From Metasolibacillus meyeri (GTDB lineage Bacteria; Bacillota; Bacilli; Bacillales_A; Planococcaceae): 41,000 bases of DNA. This document shows positions 1 through 8,227 of the stretch, piece after piece. Every line of letters begins with the position of its first letter. The first letter of the stretch is position 1. A program made the position numbers and the translations under genes. The stretch is taken from positions 1 through 41,000 of the forward strand of contig NZ_PYWN01000056.1 in the NCBI RefSeq assembly GCF_003049505.1. The letters are read 5' to 3'. The notes below the pieces were generated by a model. It did no database searches, was not told the DNA's origin, and was given only the letters and a program-made list of their open reading frames with translations.

Positions 1-21
1 CCCAGCGTTTCACGCGCAGAG

Positions 22-55
22 AAAACCACCAGTTCTACTGGTGGTTTTTATTTTT
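22..55 (+). terminator. Hairpin terminator or attenuator just upstream of tyrS
   Basis: An 8-bp perfect stem, ACCACCAG (25-32) with CTGGTGGT (38-45), encloses a 5-nt loop and is followed by a T-rich tract to 55. The tyrS start codon lies only 23 nt beyond it. A terminator this close to an aminoacyl-tRNA synthetase start is typical of a T-box leader, but the specifier and T-box sequences would lie left of the window. It could equally be the terminator of an upstream gene. Confidence 0.7.
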
Positions 56-77
56 GAATAAAAAAGGAGAGATTCAT

Positions 78-1304
78 ATGTTTTTACAGCCATTAGCGCA
101 GCTAGCGATGATTCAGAAGGGGGCGGATCGCATTGTCGATGTAGCGGAATTGCAGGAGAAGTTGCAGCGCTCCTATGAAAGACAACAGCCATTGATTGTT
201 AAACTAGGCTTAGACCCATCTGCACCTGATATTCACTTAGGTCATGCGGTTGTTTTACGTAAAATAAAGCAACTGCAAGACTTAGGGCATCACGCGGTCA
301 TTGTCATTGGAGACTTTACAGGACGCATTGGTGATCCAACAGGAAAATCCAAGGGGCGTGTGGCATTAAGCGATGAAGTAGTAAAGGCAAATGCGAAGAC
401 GTACTGTGAGCAAATATTTAAAGTGTTGGATACAACCAAAACGATGGTGCGCTTTAATAGTGAATGGTTAGCCAATTTGACGTTTGAGGAGGTCATTAAA
501 TTAGCTGCTACGACATCGGTTGCACGCATTTTAGAGCGTGATGATTTCCAAAAGCGCTATAAAGCGCAAGTACCCATCGGCATTCATGAATTTTTCTACC
601 CGCTGATGCAGGCACAGGATTCAGTTGAATTGCAAGCAGATATTGAGCTAGGCGGCACGGACCAAACCTTTAACATCTTAATGGGGCGCACACTGCAAAA
701 GCATGTAGGGATGGAGAAGCAAATCGCCATCTTTATGCCATTATTGGAGGGGCTTGATGGCAATGAAAAAATGAGCAAAAGCTTAAATAATTATATCGGC
801 ATCAATGAAGCGCCTGAAGTGATGTTTAAAAAATTAATGGAAGTGCCAGATCAACTTATTATCAAATACTTTGAGCTAGCAACAGATGAACATCCAACAA
901 CGATTCAGCAAATTGAACAGCGCTTGGCTGACGGAGAAAATCCGAGAGATATTAAAATCGAATTAGCGGAAATTATTACCGCTTTATACCATGGGCAAGA
1001 AGCGATGCTAGCTGCGAAAGCATATTTTGCAACAGCCTTTCAAAAAAGAAAAATTCCAGACAATATTGCCACATTGCTGCTAGAAAACGAGCAGATGACT
1101 TTGAATGATGTGATGCCAGCGCTAGTTGAAAGGGGTCTTGTGCAAAGTAAAAGTGAGTTTCAACGATTAATTAAGCAAAATGGTATTGCTTTGAATGAAA
1201 ATAAGCTTTCTTTAGAGGAAATGGCAACAATATTACAAGAGGGAGATGTCTTGCAAATTGGCAAGAAACGCTTTTTAAAATTTCGCTTTGGACATAGCAG
1301 ATAG
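78..1304 (+). CDS. tyrS: Tyrosyl-tRNA synthetase, type 2 (TyrZ-like)
   Basis: Charges tRNA-Tyr with tyrosine in the cytoplasm. The class I HIGH motif appears as HLGH (residues 53-56) and KMSKS at residues 231-235. A C-terminal S4 RNA-binding domain covers roughly the last 60 residues. At 408 aa it has a normal length for the TyrZ branch of bacterial TyrRS. The ATG at 78 is chosen over an upstream TTG at 54 because AAGGAG (64-69) sits at a good distance from it and the TTG falls inside the terminator tail. The gene is followed immediately by a hairpin that overlaps its stop codon, so it appears monocistronic. The upstream terminator suggests control by transcription attenuation. The family call is firm; the subtype (TyrZ rather than classical TyrS) is a judgement from the motif context. 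Confidence 0.95.
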   Translation: MFLQPLAQLAMIQKGADRIVDVAELQEKLQRSYERQQPLIVKLGLDPSAPDIHLGHAVVLRKIKQLQDLGHHAVIVIGDFTGRIGDPTGKSKGRVALSDEVVKANAKTYCEQIFKVLDTTKTMVRFNSEWLANLTFEEVIKLAATTSVARILERDDFQKRYKAQVPIGIHEFFYPLMQAQDSVELQADIELGGTDQTFNILMGRTLQKHVGMEKQIAIFMPLLEGLDGNEKMSKSLNNYIGINEAPEVMFKKLMEVPDQLIIKYFELATDEHPTTIQQIEQRLADGENPRDIKIELAEIITALYHGQEAMLAAKAYFATAFQKRKIPDNIATLLLENEQMTLNDVMPALVERGLVQSKSEFQRLIKQNGIALNENKLSLEEMATILQEGDVLQIGKKRFLKFRFGHSR

Positions 1305-1329
1305 ATGGCCAAAGCGAAATTCATTTTCC
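1281..1329 (+). terminator. tyrS terminator overlapping the stop codon
   Basis: An 11-bp perfect inverted repeat, TTTCGCTTTGG (1281-1291) with CCAAAGCGAAA (1309-1319), is followed by TTCATTTTCCT. The tyrS stop codon (1302-1304) lies in the loop. Confidence 0.7.
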
Positions 1330-1330
1330 T

Positions 1331-1357
1331 GCAAACATTTTCAATGTGGGAATCGTC
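1331..1357 (+). promoter_or_regulatory. Candidate ECF-type autoregulatory promoter
   Basis: GCAAAC (1331-1336), a 17-nt spacer, then CGTC (1354-1357) resembles the AAC and CGTC elements of Bacillus ECF promoters. It lies 25 nt upstream of the sigma factor start, leaving a short leader with GGAGGGG (1371-1377). Autoregulation is common for ECF factors; that this site is used is inference. Confidence 0.45.
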
Positions 1358-1382
1358 TAATGGGTGAAATGGAGGGGAGACG

Positions 1383-1916
1383 ATGGAGGATGTAGTGACA
1401 TTGCAGGATGAGCAAACGGCTGAGGACGTTGTGGAGGCACTTATGCATATGTATGGACAGAGCATTTTGCAGCTCGTTTATGCCTATGTTCATAACGAAG
1501 CTGTGGCGGAGGATTTAACACAGGAGATTTTTTTGAAATGCTATAAGGCGTTACCAACCTATAAAGCAAAATCTTCGCTCAAAACATGGCTTTGGCGCAT
1601 TGCGATTAATCATGCGAAGGATTATTTGAAAAGCTGGCATAATCAAAACATCTATACAGCAGACGATACGGTTTTACATAATGTTCATAGTAATGAGGAA
1701 ATCGAACAGCAAATTATTCAGCAGGATGAGGATGCAGCACTCGCAGATGCGGTTATGCAGTTGCCCGTTATCTACCGTGAAGTCATTTACTTATTTTACT
1801 TTGAAGAATATACGATGAAACAAATAGCAGCGCTCCTACAAGTGAATGAAAATACAGTGAAAACAAGGCTGCGCAAAGGCAAAGCATTGTTAAGAACACG
1901 ATTGGAGGCATTGTAA
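1383..1916 (+). CDS. ECF-type sigma-70 family RNA polymerase sigma factor
   Basis: A 177-aa two-domain sigma factor that would direct RNA polymerase to a specialised promoter set. Region 2 is visible around residues 35-85 (AVAEDLTQEIFLKCYKAL, then a W-rich LKTWLWRIAINHAKDYL segment). Region 4 covers about residues 125-175, ending in a helix-turn-helix (MKQIAALLQVNENTVKTRLRKGK). Length and the lack of regions 1 and 3 fit the ECF group. The ATG at 1383 has GGAGGGG just upstream. The stop codon shares one base with the start of the next gene (TAATG), so translation is coupled to the PadR-like regulator and then the SEDS protein. No membrane anti-sigma factor follows, which is unusual for an ECF operon. 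The exact ECF subgroup is not recognised. Confidence 0.92.
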   Translation: MEDVVTLQDEQTAEDVVEALMHMYGQSILQLVYAYVHNEAVAEDLTQEIFLKCYKALPTYKAKSSLKTWLWRIAINHAKDYLKSWHNQNIYTADDTVLHNVHSNEEIEQQIIQQDEDAALADAVMQLPVIYREVIYLFYFEEYTMKQIAALLQVNENTVKTRLRKGKALLRTRLEAL

Positions 1917-2311
1917 TGGATGAGCGATTGAAAAACTTAAAGCGGGCGATGAAAAAAAATACATTTGCAGATGTCCATTTTACAGAGGAGCAACGCATGA
2001 AAGTTCGTGATCAAATGCAGCCCGATATCGAGCGGGAGCTTTTTACCCTATTAACGGAGCATAGAACGGCTACAGAGCTTATTCAGCTCTTGCATGTAAA
2101 AGGTGTGAAAAGCATTTGGCAAAATGAAGGGCTCGTTTTTATTAAGCTACATCAAGCAGAGGCAGCAGGCGATGTGGAAGGGCTTTGGGATAAACAAGGC
2201 ACAAAGTCGTATCGTTTAACGAAACAGGGATTGCATAAATATGCAGAGGATGTGCAGCCGAAATGGTCATTTAAAAGGCTACTACATGAGGTGAAGCCAA
2301 ATGAATCGTAA
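1916..2311 (+). CDS. PadR-like winged-helix regulator with an extra N-terminal segment
   Basis: A 131-aa cytoplasmic protein. Residues 1-35 are a charged helical segment (starting MDERLKNLKRAMKK) like the N-termini of proteins encoded after ECF sigma factors. Residues 37-115 read as a PadR-type winged helix: an ERELFTLLTEHRTATELIQLL helix pair, an NEGLVFIKLHQAEAAG recognition region, then a wing and YRLTKQGLHKYAED. It overlaps the sigma gene by 1 nt and the next gene by 11 nt. It may control the sigma factor or the SEDS gene, either as a DNA-binding repressor or as a soluble anti-sigma factor. The PadR similarity is clear by pattern; the anti-sigma role is inference. Confidence 0.6.
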   Translation: MDERLKNLKRAMKKNTFADVHFTEEQRMKVRDQMQPDIERELFTLLTEHRTATELIQLLHVKGVKSIWQNEGLVFIKLHQAEAAGDVEGLWDKQGTKSYRLTKQGLHKYAEDVQPKWSFKRLLHEVKPNES

Positions 2312-3542
2312 GCAATTTTTGCAACAAGTGACATCATTTATTCGCTCAAAGCCTGCACAGCAGTATGTGGAGAAGGAGCTTAACCAGCATATCCATCATG
2401 CGAAAAAAGCATGGGTGGATAAGGGCTATCAGGAGGTGGAGGCAGAAGCGTTAGCGGTTCAGCATATGGGAAGCCCGATGACGCTTGGGAAGGAGCTTGG
2501 CAAAGTGCATAAGCCGAAAATGGACTGGGTAATTATTGTGCTTGTCGCATTGCTTGTCGCTTGTAGCTTTTTACCATTGGTAGGAAGTGATTCGATGCTT
2601 TGGCGGCACGTGCTACATATTGGCATAGCCATCATTATCATTGTTTGTTTCATTCTGTTGGATGTGCAAAGATTTCTGAAAACGCGCTTTATTTTTTATG
2701 CCATTCTCGCCCTATTCGCATTGCTATTTTATTCAACACATACGGTCAATGGGGAGCGCATATTTTTCATTGGCTCACTGAGGGTAACAGTATGGCATAC
2801 GCTACCGCTATTTTGTATTGCATGGGCCGTTTTATTTTCAAATCGTGCCATTAAGCTGTGGCGGGCGCTTTTCTTCGTTGGCATTGGTTCTCTTGCCATC
2901 GCTGTTACTGGAAGTATGGTAACGCTTTTGGTGTTTTCTATGATGTCGTTTGTGATGCTGTTGAAAGGGCATTTTGAGAGAAAGCAGAAGATGGGCATAA
3001 TTATCGGGGCGATTGCTCTTATCACTATTTCGATCCTAGCGATTATGTCGAATCATGTATTCCAGCCTTATCAACTGGATCGACTACAGGGCTTTTTTCA
3101 TCCTGTGGAACATGCTGATGGCTCAGGGTATGTTTATTTACGCATTAATGAAGTTGTGGAAAATGCTAAATGGTTTGGCGCAATTGAAACGGATTTTTTT
3201 ATCGAACATTCTACTGATTTTGTTTTTCTGCAATTGATTAAATATTATGGCTACTTTGTCGGGATAGCTGTTGCAATTCTATTACTCGGGCTGATTGTTC
3301 GCATGTGTAAACATAGTATGCACCAACCGGCATCCTTTGCGAAGCTACTTATTGTTGGCGCAAGTACGTTATTTGCGACACAGGCGCTTTATGCGTTGGC
3401 AATGGGTGTTGGGCTTACGCCAATTATCGGCGTTCCACTACCCTTTATAACCTATGGCTTAACCCCGACAGTCATGAATGCTTGCCTGATCGGGCTCGTG
3501 CTTAGCGTGTATCGGAGAAAATCATATATTTTTAGCAATTAA
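2301..3542 (+). CDS. FtsW/RodA/SpoVE-family SEDS protein with N-terminal PadR-partner (HAAS-like) domain
   Basis: A 413-aa integral membrane protein. Residues 1-70 are cytoplasmic and resemble the HAAS/permease-prefix domain that usually accompanies PadR regulators (helices followed by EAEALAVQHMGSPMTLGKELGKVHKPK). About ten hydrophobic segments follow. SEDS hallmarks are RLQGFFHP near residue 257, HSTDFVFLQ (the extracellular loop holding the conserved Asp) near 303, and the C-terminal GVPLPFITYGLTPTVMNACLIGL. SEDS proteins polymerise glycan strands from lipid II, normally with a partner penicillin-binding protein; none is encoded here. Overlap with the PadR-like gene shows one operon under the ECF promoter, suggesting a stress-inducible cell-wall polymerase. 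Whether it is an active glycosyltransferase cannot be decided by reading. Confidence 0.8.
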   Translation: MNRKQFLQQVTSFIRSKPAQQYVEKELNQHIHHAKKAWVDKGYQEVEAEALAVQHMGSPMTLGKELGKVHKPKMDWVIIVLVALLVACSFLPLVGSDSMLWRHVLHIGIAIIIIVCFILLDVQRFLKTRFIFYAILALFALLFYSTHTVNGERIFFIGSLRVTVWHTLPLFCIAWAVLFSNRAIKLWRALFFVGIGSLAIAVTGSMVTLLVFSMMSFVMLLKGHFERKQKMGIIIGAIALITISILAIMSNHVFQPYQLDRLQGFFHPVEHADGSGYVYLRINEVVENAKWFGAIETDFFIEHSTDFVFLQLIKYYGYFVGIAVAILLLGLIVRMCKHSMHQPASFAKLLIVGASTLFATQALYALAMGVGLTPIIGVPLPFITYGLTPTVMNACLIGLVLSVYRRKSYIFSN

Positions 3543-3644
3543 GGACGGGCAAGCATTAGAGGAATGTGCTGCTGTATTGCTTACTATTGCGAAAGTGAAG
3601 CCTTATGAAAGTAAAACGTCGTGATGAAAGCTTTCTGTTTACTG

Positions 3645-3690
3645 GGATTGTTTGAAAAGGTGTGATCTTTTCAAACAATCCTTTCTTTTT
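3645..3690 (+). terminator. Rho-independent terminator of the sigma-SEDS operon
   Basis: A perfect 15-bp stem (3645-3659 with 3667-3681) closes a 7-nt loop and is followed by TTTCTTTTT. It lies about 100 nt after the SEDS stop codon. Confidence 0.9.
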
Positions 3691-3760
3691 CAGCTTCTGT
3701 CCTAATCGTTTTCCCATTCTTTGAATCTAATAAGTAGAGATAGTAGAAGGAGGGATACGT

Positions 3761-5980
3761 TTGACGACGATTGGTATGCTGCACCATCGCAAAGATCCGA
3801 CGACCGTTTTGAAATCGTATGCCTTTGCAGCGGTGGCGAAGGCGGAGGGAATTGACTTTTTTTATTTCACACCGAAAAGTGTTAATTTTACGAAGAAAAC
3901 CATACTGGCGCAAGTCTATGAAAACGGGGCATGGCAGGAGAGGGAGTGCCCTTTTCCGGATGTCATTTATAATGCTGGAAGCCCTGAAAAGCTTGCGGTA
4001 TCCAAGGATATTATCGGGAAGCTACGCAAGGAAATTCCATTTACGACAAATTCTATCGGAAATAAATGGAATGTCGCAAAGCGTTTACTTGCCTATAAGG
4101 ATTTTGCAAAATACATTATTCCAACAGAAATTATTCAAAAAATGGATACGGTGCATCAATATTTAGTAAAATATCAAACAGTTGCCTTTAAGCCGATTGA
4201 TGGGCGCAAAGGAAAAGGCATTTATTTTATTTCGAAGGAAGGCACGAGCTATTCCGTCAAGCATAATAGCGAAACGACGAAATATACCAAGTCGCAGCTC
4301 GATGCTTTATTAACAGAGCAATTAGCGGCAGGTACATTTATTGTTCAGCCCTATATTCGCTCTGTCACGAAATCGGGCTTAGTATTTGATTTCCGCTTGC
4401 ATGTGCAAAAGAATGGGGAGGGCGAATGGGTCGTTACGACGGTATATCCGCGCGTAGCACCAGCGGGCAGCTTAGTGCCGAACATTAATAACGGTGGCTA
4501 TACAAATTATTTAGAGCCATTTTTACAGCAGGAGTTCGCGGAGCAGGCATTTGATTTAAAGCGTACATTGGAGCATTTTTCATTATCGCTCGCGAAGCAT
4601 TTGGAGCAGATTCAAATGCAGGAATTTGGCGAAATGATTGATGAAATTGGCGTGGATGTTGGCCTAGATCAACATATGAAGCTATGGATTTATGAGGTGA
4701 ATTGGCGCCCAGGCTGTCCCCCGACATTTTACTTAGAGCTAGACGTTGTTCAAAATACGATTCGCTATGCGAAATATTTAGCGGAAAACAGGCAAGTGTT
4801 AGCGAAGGCAAGACAGACGAAGCGTGTGCATAAAGCGCAGCAAGAAAAGCCACAGGAAGAGCAGCCCGTAACGAAAATACCTAAACAGCGCCGACAAGAT
4901 ATGCCGATTATTGGGATTACAGGAAGTGCGGGGAAAACAACGACAAAGGCCTTTTTATCATCGATTTTACGCACGAAATGGTCGACCTTTGAAGCAAAGG
5001 ATTATTGGAACACGACGGAGCATACGAAAAAGCATGCCATCGAGTTGGCGAATGGCTATGAGGCAGCGGTGTTGGAGTATGGCATGGCCTATAAAGGTGT
5101 AATTACAGAGCATTGCCGCATCATCCAACCAACGATGAGCATTGTAACGAATGTTGGGCTAGCGCATGTTGGTAACTTCGATGGCGATGTGCGGCAAGTC
5201 GCCTTAGCGAAATCAGAGCTGATTCAGGGAATGGACCAGCGAGGCGTTTTAGTCATTAATAAAGATGATACCAACTCCAATTATTTAACACTGAAGCAGT
5301 TTAAGGGGAAAATTTTAACGGTCGGTGTGCATACGGATGCGGATTATAAGGCATATAATGTACGCTATAAAGAGGACGGCATGACATTCCAAATTAAGCT
5401 ACGGGGCAAAGAAATTTCGCTCTTTATTCCGATTTTAGGGGAGCATCATGTGTACAATGCCTTAAATGCCATTGCAATTGCCGATTATTTAGAATTTACC
5501 CCACAGGAAATTAAACAAGGCTTGCTCTTTAAAAAACCACCTCGCCGCTTGACGCTGTATCGTTGTAAACGGGGAATTACCTTGATTGACGATACGGTGC
5601 ACTCACATCCACAAGGGGTGAAAGCAGCGATTGATGTATTGTCATCCATTGCCAAGCGGCGTAAAGTCGCAATTATCGGACAAATGCGGGAGCTTGGCGA
5701 TTTGCGAGAGGCAGAATATAAAAAAGTCGGCGAATATATTAAGGAGCAGGACATTGATATTTTTATTACGTACGGTTTCCGCACAGAAGAAATGAATGCA
5801 GCCGCACAAGCAGCGGGCTTTAACTCAAAAAACATGTATCACTTTACGAACAAAGAGAAGCTCCATGAGTTGCTGGAGAAAATCATTAAGCAAGGCGACA
5901 CCATTCTCATCAAAGGTGCGAGCAAAACAAATATGTTTGAAACCGTGAAGTTTTTGGCGGACTTGTATGAAGGGAAATAG
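3761..5980 (+). CDS. YheC/YheD-type ATP-grasp fused to a Mur ligase domain
   Basis: A 739-aa cytoplasmic two-enzyme fusion. Residues 1-90 match the N-terminal part of YheC/YheD spore-coat-associated proteins. Residues about 90-345 are ATP-grasp, with AFKPIDGRKGKGIYF for nucleotide binding and a metal-binding IYEVNWRPG (E312, N314). A charged Lys/Gln/Glu linker follows. The Mur ligase starts near 381 with P-loop GSAGKTTT (388-395), then EYGM, TNVGLAHVGNF, the LAKSEL lysine that is carbamylated in Mur ligases, and the C-terminal domain entry LIDDTVHSHPQG, which is MurF-like. ATP-grasp plus Mur ligase in one chain is the layout of cyanophycin synthetase CphA, so an amino-acid polymerising or peptide-extending ligase is plausible. 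TTG start with AAGGAGGG six bases upstream. The substrate is unknown. The domain calls are firm; the pathway is inference. Confidence 0.88.
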   Translation: MTTIGMLHHRKDPTTVLKSYAFAAVAKAEGIDFFYFTPKSVNFTKKTILAQVYENGAWQERECPFPDVIYNAGSPEKLAVSKDIIGKLRKEIPFTTNSIGNKWNVAKRLLAYKDFAKYIIPTEIIQKMDTVHQYLVKYQTVAFKPIDGRKGKGIYFISKEGTSYSVKHNSETTKYTKSQLDALLTEQLAAGTFIVQPYIRSVTKSGLVFDFRLHVQKNGEGEWVVTTVYPRVAPAGSLVPNINNGGYTNYLEPFLQQEFAEQAFDLKRTLEHFSLSLAKHLEQIQMQEFGEMIDEIGVDVGLDQHMKLWIYEVNWRPGCPPTFYLELDVVQNTIRYAKYLAENRQVLAKARQTKRVHKAQQEKPQEEQPVTKIPKQRRQDMPIIGITGSAGKTTTKAFLSSILRTKWSTFEAKDYWNTTEHTKKHAIELANGYEAAVLEYGMAYKGVITEHCRIIQPTMSIVTNVGLAHVGNFDGDVRQVALAKSELIQGMDQRGVLVINKDDTNSNYLTLKQFKGKILTVGVHTDADYKAYNVRYKEDGMTFQIKLRGKEISLFIPILGEHHVYNALNAIAIADYLEFTPQEIKQGLLFKKPPRRLTLYRCKRGITLIDDTVHSHPQGVKAAIDVLSSIAKRRKVAIIGQMRELGDLREAEYKKVGEYIKEQDIDIFITYGFRTEEMNAAAQAAGFNSKNMYHFTNKEKLHELLEKIIKQGDTILIKGASKTNMFETVKFLADLYEGK

Positions 5981-6016
5981 CCTGAGGCCTTGAGAGAGAG
6001 TAGATGTTTGGGAAAT

Positions 6017-6651
6017 GCGGATAAGTCGTGAGAAAACCGCAGATAAACCGTGGGAAAGCGCAGATATCTTGAGAAAACCGCAGATAAATTGAGAGAAAGC
6101 GCAGATATCTTGGGAAACCCGCAGATAAACCAAGAGAAAGCGCAGATATCTTGGGAAAACCGCAAATAAATTGAGAGAAAGCACAGATATCTTGAGAAAC
6201 CCGCAGATATTTTAGGAAACCCGCAGATAAATCAAGAGAAAGCGCAGATATCTTGGGAAAACCGCAGATAAACCAAGAGAAAGCGCAGATATCTCGGGGA
6301 ATCGCAGATAAATCAAGAGAAAGCGCAGATATCTTGAGAAACCCGCAAATAAATCAAGAGAAAGCGCAGATATTTTAGGAAAACCGCAGATAAACCAAGA
6401 GAAAGCGCAGCTATCCCGGGGAAACCCGCAGATAAATCAAGAGAAAGCGCAGATATCTTGGGAAACCCGCAAATAAAAATCAAGAAGTCGCAAATATATC
6501 GAGAAACCCGCAGATAAAATCAAGAAGTCGCAAATATATCGGGGAAGCCGCAAATAAAAATCAAGAAGTCGCAAATAAAATCGAGAACTCGCAAATAAAT
6601 CAAGAAAGTCGCAAATAAATCATAAGAAGCCGCAGATAAATAACTACAAGG
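6017..6651 (+). repeat. Intergenic array of about 30 degenerate 20-21-nt repeats
   Basis: About 30 head-to-tail units, mostly beginning GCAGATA or GCAAATA. In the first two thirds two variants alternate: a 21-nt unit ending AGAGAAAGC and a 20-nt unit of type GCAGATATCTTGGGAAAACC, giving a dimer of about 41 bp. From about 6471 units become AAATC-rich (GCAAATAAAATCAAGAAGTC) and then fade out. No plausible protein is encoded; long open frames on the minus strand are by-products of the near-multiple-of-three period. The array separates the ATP-grasp/Mur fusion from its converging ATP-grasp neighbour. Confidence 0.9.
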
Positions 6652-6686
6652 TATCGATATAATCTGAAAGCCCCTCATAAATAGCA

Positions 6687-6727
6687 AATCAGCATCCCAC
6701 TTTCATTAGAAGGATGCTGATTTTTTC
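6687..6727 (+). terminator. Rho-independent terminator after the repeat array
   Basis: An 11-bp stem, AATCAGCATCC (6687-6697) with GGATGCTGATT (6712-6722), runs into a T tract. It would stop any transcript that reads from the fusion gene through the whole repeat array. From here to 6851 there is no gene. Small hairpins are visible (CCAACA-ACTG-TGTTGG at 6775-6790, GGGG-TAAAG-CCCC at 6789-6801), possibly the 3' end of the converging ATP-grasp transcript. Confidence 0.8.
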
Positions 6728-6851
6728 TTTGTATCGATAGTACACGCTTCTGTAACCACGAAACGACTTAGCGCCCAACAACTGTGTTGGGGTAAAGCCC
6801 CTCAGATAGTCTACATGAAGTAAGTCAGTTGTGCTGAGGTGTGAGTCATCA

Positions 6852-8060
6852 TTACATAACCTTCAAATGAAAACGAATTTTTTTGGCGGCGCTGTAAGCA
6901 TTTCTTTTGGCTTCATGTTTCGAGTGACCTGTGGCAATGACGTAAGCATAGCGGTGGCCCATCGAGAGTGGGGGAATGAGGAGCGTTCCTTTTCTCGGCT
7001 TGATGTAGACGTCGACAACACCGCGGCTGTTTTTGGCTTGATTTCTGCCAGTTACCCTTTCGAGAATGCCTTTTCGCTCGACGACTAAGTATTTGGTGTA
7101 CACGAAATGATGGTGAAGCGGCTCGATATTTGGCTGTTCCCCTGTTAACAGCTTTAATGTCTCCTTTACTAAATTAAAGCCAAAAGCCGCCTGTAGCATG
7201 TGATTCATGGCTCCGCCTGAAATACGCGGGTTAATTTCAATGAGCTTCCAGCCGTTTTTCGTCAGGCGTAGCTCTAAATGCATAGCACCATTTTGCACAT
7301 GGAACGCCTTTGTGATCGTTTCAACGATGTTTTGCAAAGTTTCCTGCATTTTCGAAGGGATATGGGCGAGCACCGTATAGCCTGTAATGATGAAGCGTTT
7401 GCCTTGTGTAATATCTTGCTCAATGACCGCAATCACATGAGGCTGCCCGTTATAAATAATCGTTTCAACTAAGTATTGTGGGCCATCGATGTATTCTTCA
7501 AGCATAATCGTATCTTTCGGATATTTTTCTTGCAATGAGGCAATATGCTGATTGAGCTGTTTTTTGTTGAGGGCAAGAAGGACATCCTTTGAACCAGTTG
7601 ATTTTGGAGATTTGACGATGAGCGGGAAGCTCATTTTAGGAAGCTCGCTTACATCGTTTGCCTGCAATAGCGTAAATTTTGGTGTGAACTCGAAGTGCTG
7701 TAAGTGCTGCCTTGTTATTTCTTTGTCCTCCATGCTGGCAATTGCTTCTGACTGTGCGTAATTTTTGCAAAATTCATCGCATAATCGAGAGGCTGTGTGG
7801 ACGTAGGGATCTGTAAAGCTAACGATGCTGGTAATCATTAACTGTGTTTTTTTTAAACTGTGAATCGCCTTGCGCATTGCTTCCATATTCGTTATATCGA
7901 CAAACACCATTTTATGGACATCCACATATTCTCTTCTTTGCTGGAACTGCTTTTCGTTATTTGTAAAAAGAACGGTAAAATAGCCGAGACTTTCCGCAGC
8001 TTTAATTGCTTCACGGCTCGAGCCACTTTTATTTGTTCCAATAAAAACAATCGTCTTCAC
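6852..8060 (-). CDS. ATP-grasp ligase (L-amino-acid ligase / carboxylate-amine ligase-like)
   Basis: A 402-aa cytoplasmic enzyme. The N-terminal about 95 residues form a pre-ATP-grasp Rossmann-like domain (IVFIGTNKSGSSREAIKAAE). The ATP-grasp core follows: FPLIVKSPKSTGSKDV for nucleotide binding, IMLEEYIDGPQYLVETI, and the metal site GWKLIEINPRISGG near residue 275. A C-terminal domain of about 100 residues follows, as in BacD/YwfE-type L-amino-acid ligases and related enzymes. These join a carboxylate to an amine through an acyl phosphate. The GTG start is supported by GAGGAG eight bases upstream. It is divergent from the two MurF-like genes and converges on the fusion gene, so the four ligases form one locus without a single operon. 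The substrate cannot be predicted. Confidence 0.85.
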   Translation of the reverse strand: MKTIVFIGTNKSGSSREAIKAAESLGYFTVLFTNNEKQFQQRREYVDVHKMVFVDITNMEAMRKAIHSLKKTQLMITSIVSFTDPYVHTASRLCDEFCKNYAQSEAIASMEDKEITRQHLQHFEFTPKFTLLQANDVSELPKMSFPLIVKSPKSTGSKDVLLALNKKQLNQHIASLQEKYPKDTIMLEEYIDGPQYLVETIIYNGQPHVIAVIEQDITQGKRFIITGYTVLAHIPSKMQETLQNIVETITKAFHVQNGAMHLELRLTKNGWKLIEINPRISGGAMNHMLQAAFGFNLVKETLKLLTGEQPNIEPLHHHFVYTKYLVVERKGILERVTGRNQAKNSRGVVDVYIKPRKGTLLIPPLSMGHRYAYVIATGHSKHEAKRNAYSAAKKIRFHLKVM

Positions 8061-8227
8061 ATCATCACTCCTCGTTTTAGCTATATACGAATTCTATCTT
8101 TCTATATGTATGAACATAATAGGGCTTCATATAGTTGACTATCCCGTGCGCCTGATAAAAATAAGAGAACATTCATCCAAATGTGATTTGTTTGCTGGCA
8201 TATGCTACTAGCAGAAGGGGGGAGTGT

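Noticed and set aside
1-60. Full T-box riboswitch upstream of tyrS
   Set aside because: Only the terminator hairpin lies in the window. The specifier loop and conserved T-box sequence are not visible, so the riboswitch itself cannot be claimed.
3544-3624. Protein-like text GQALEECAAVLLTIAKVKPY followed by ESKTS and a stop after the SEDS gene
   Set aside because: It is only about 26 codons with no start or binding site and no recognised family; possibly a remnant of a lost gene, but too short to support as a feature.
5825-6184. Two long minus-strand open frames over the repeat array, with repetitive Phe/Leu/Ser-rich translations
   Set aside because: They arise because the repeat period is close to a multiple of three and lacks stops in those frames. 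There are no start sites of quality, and they overlap the real fusion gene.
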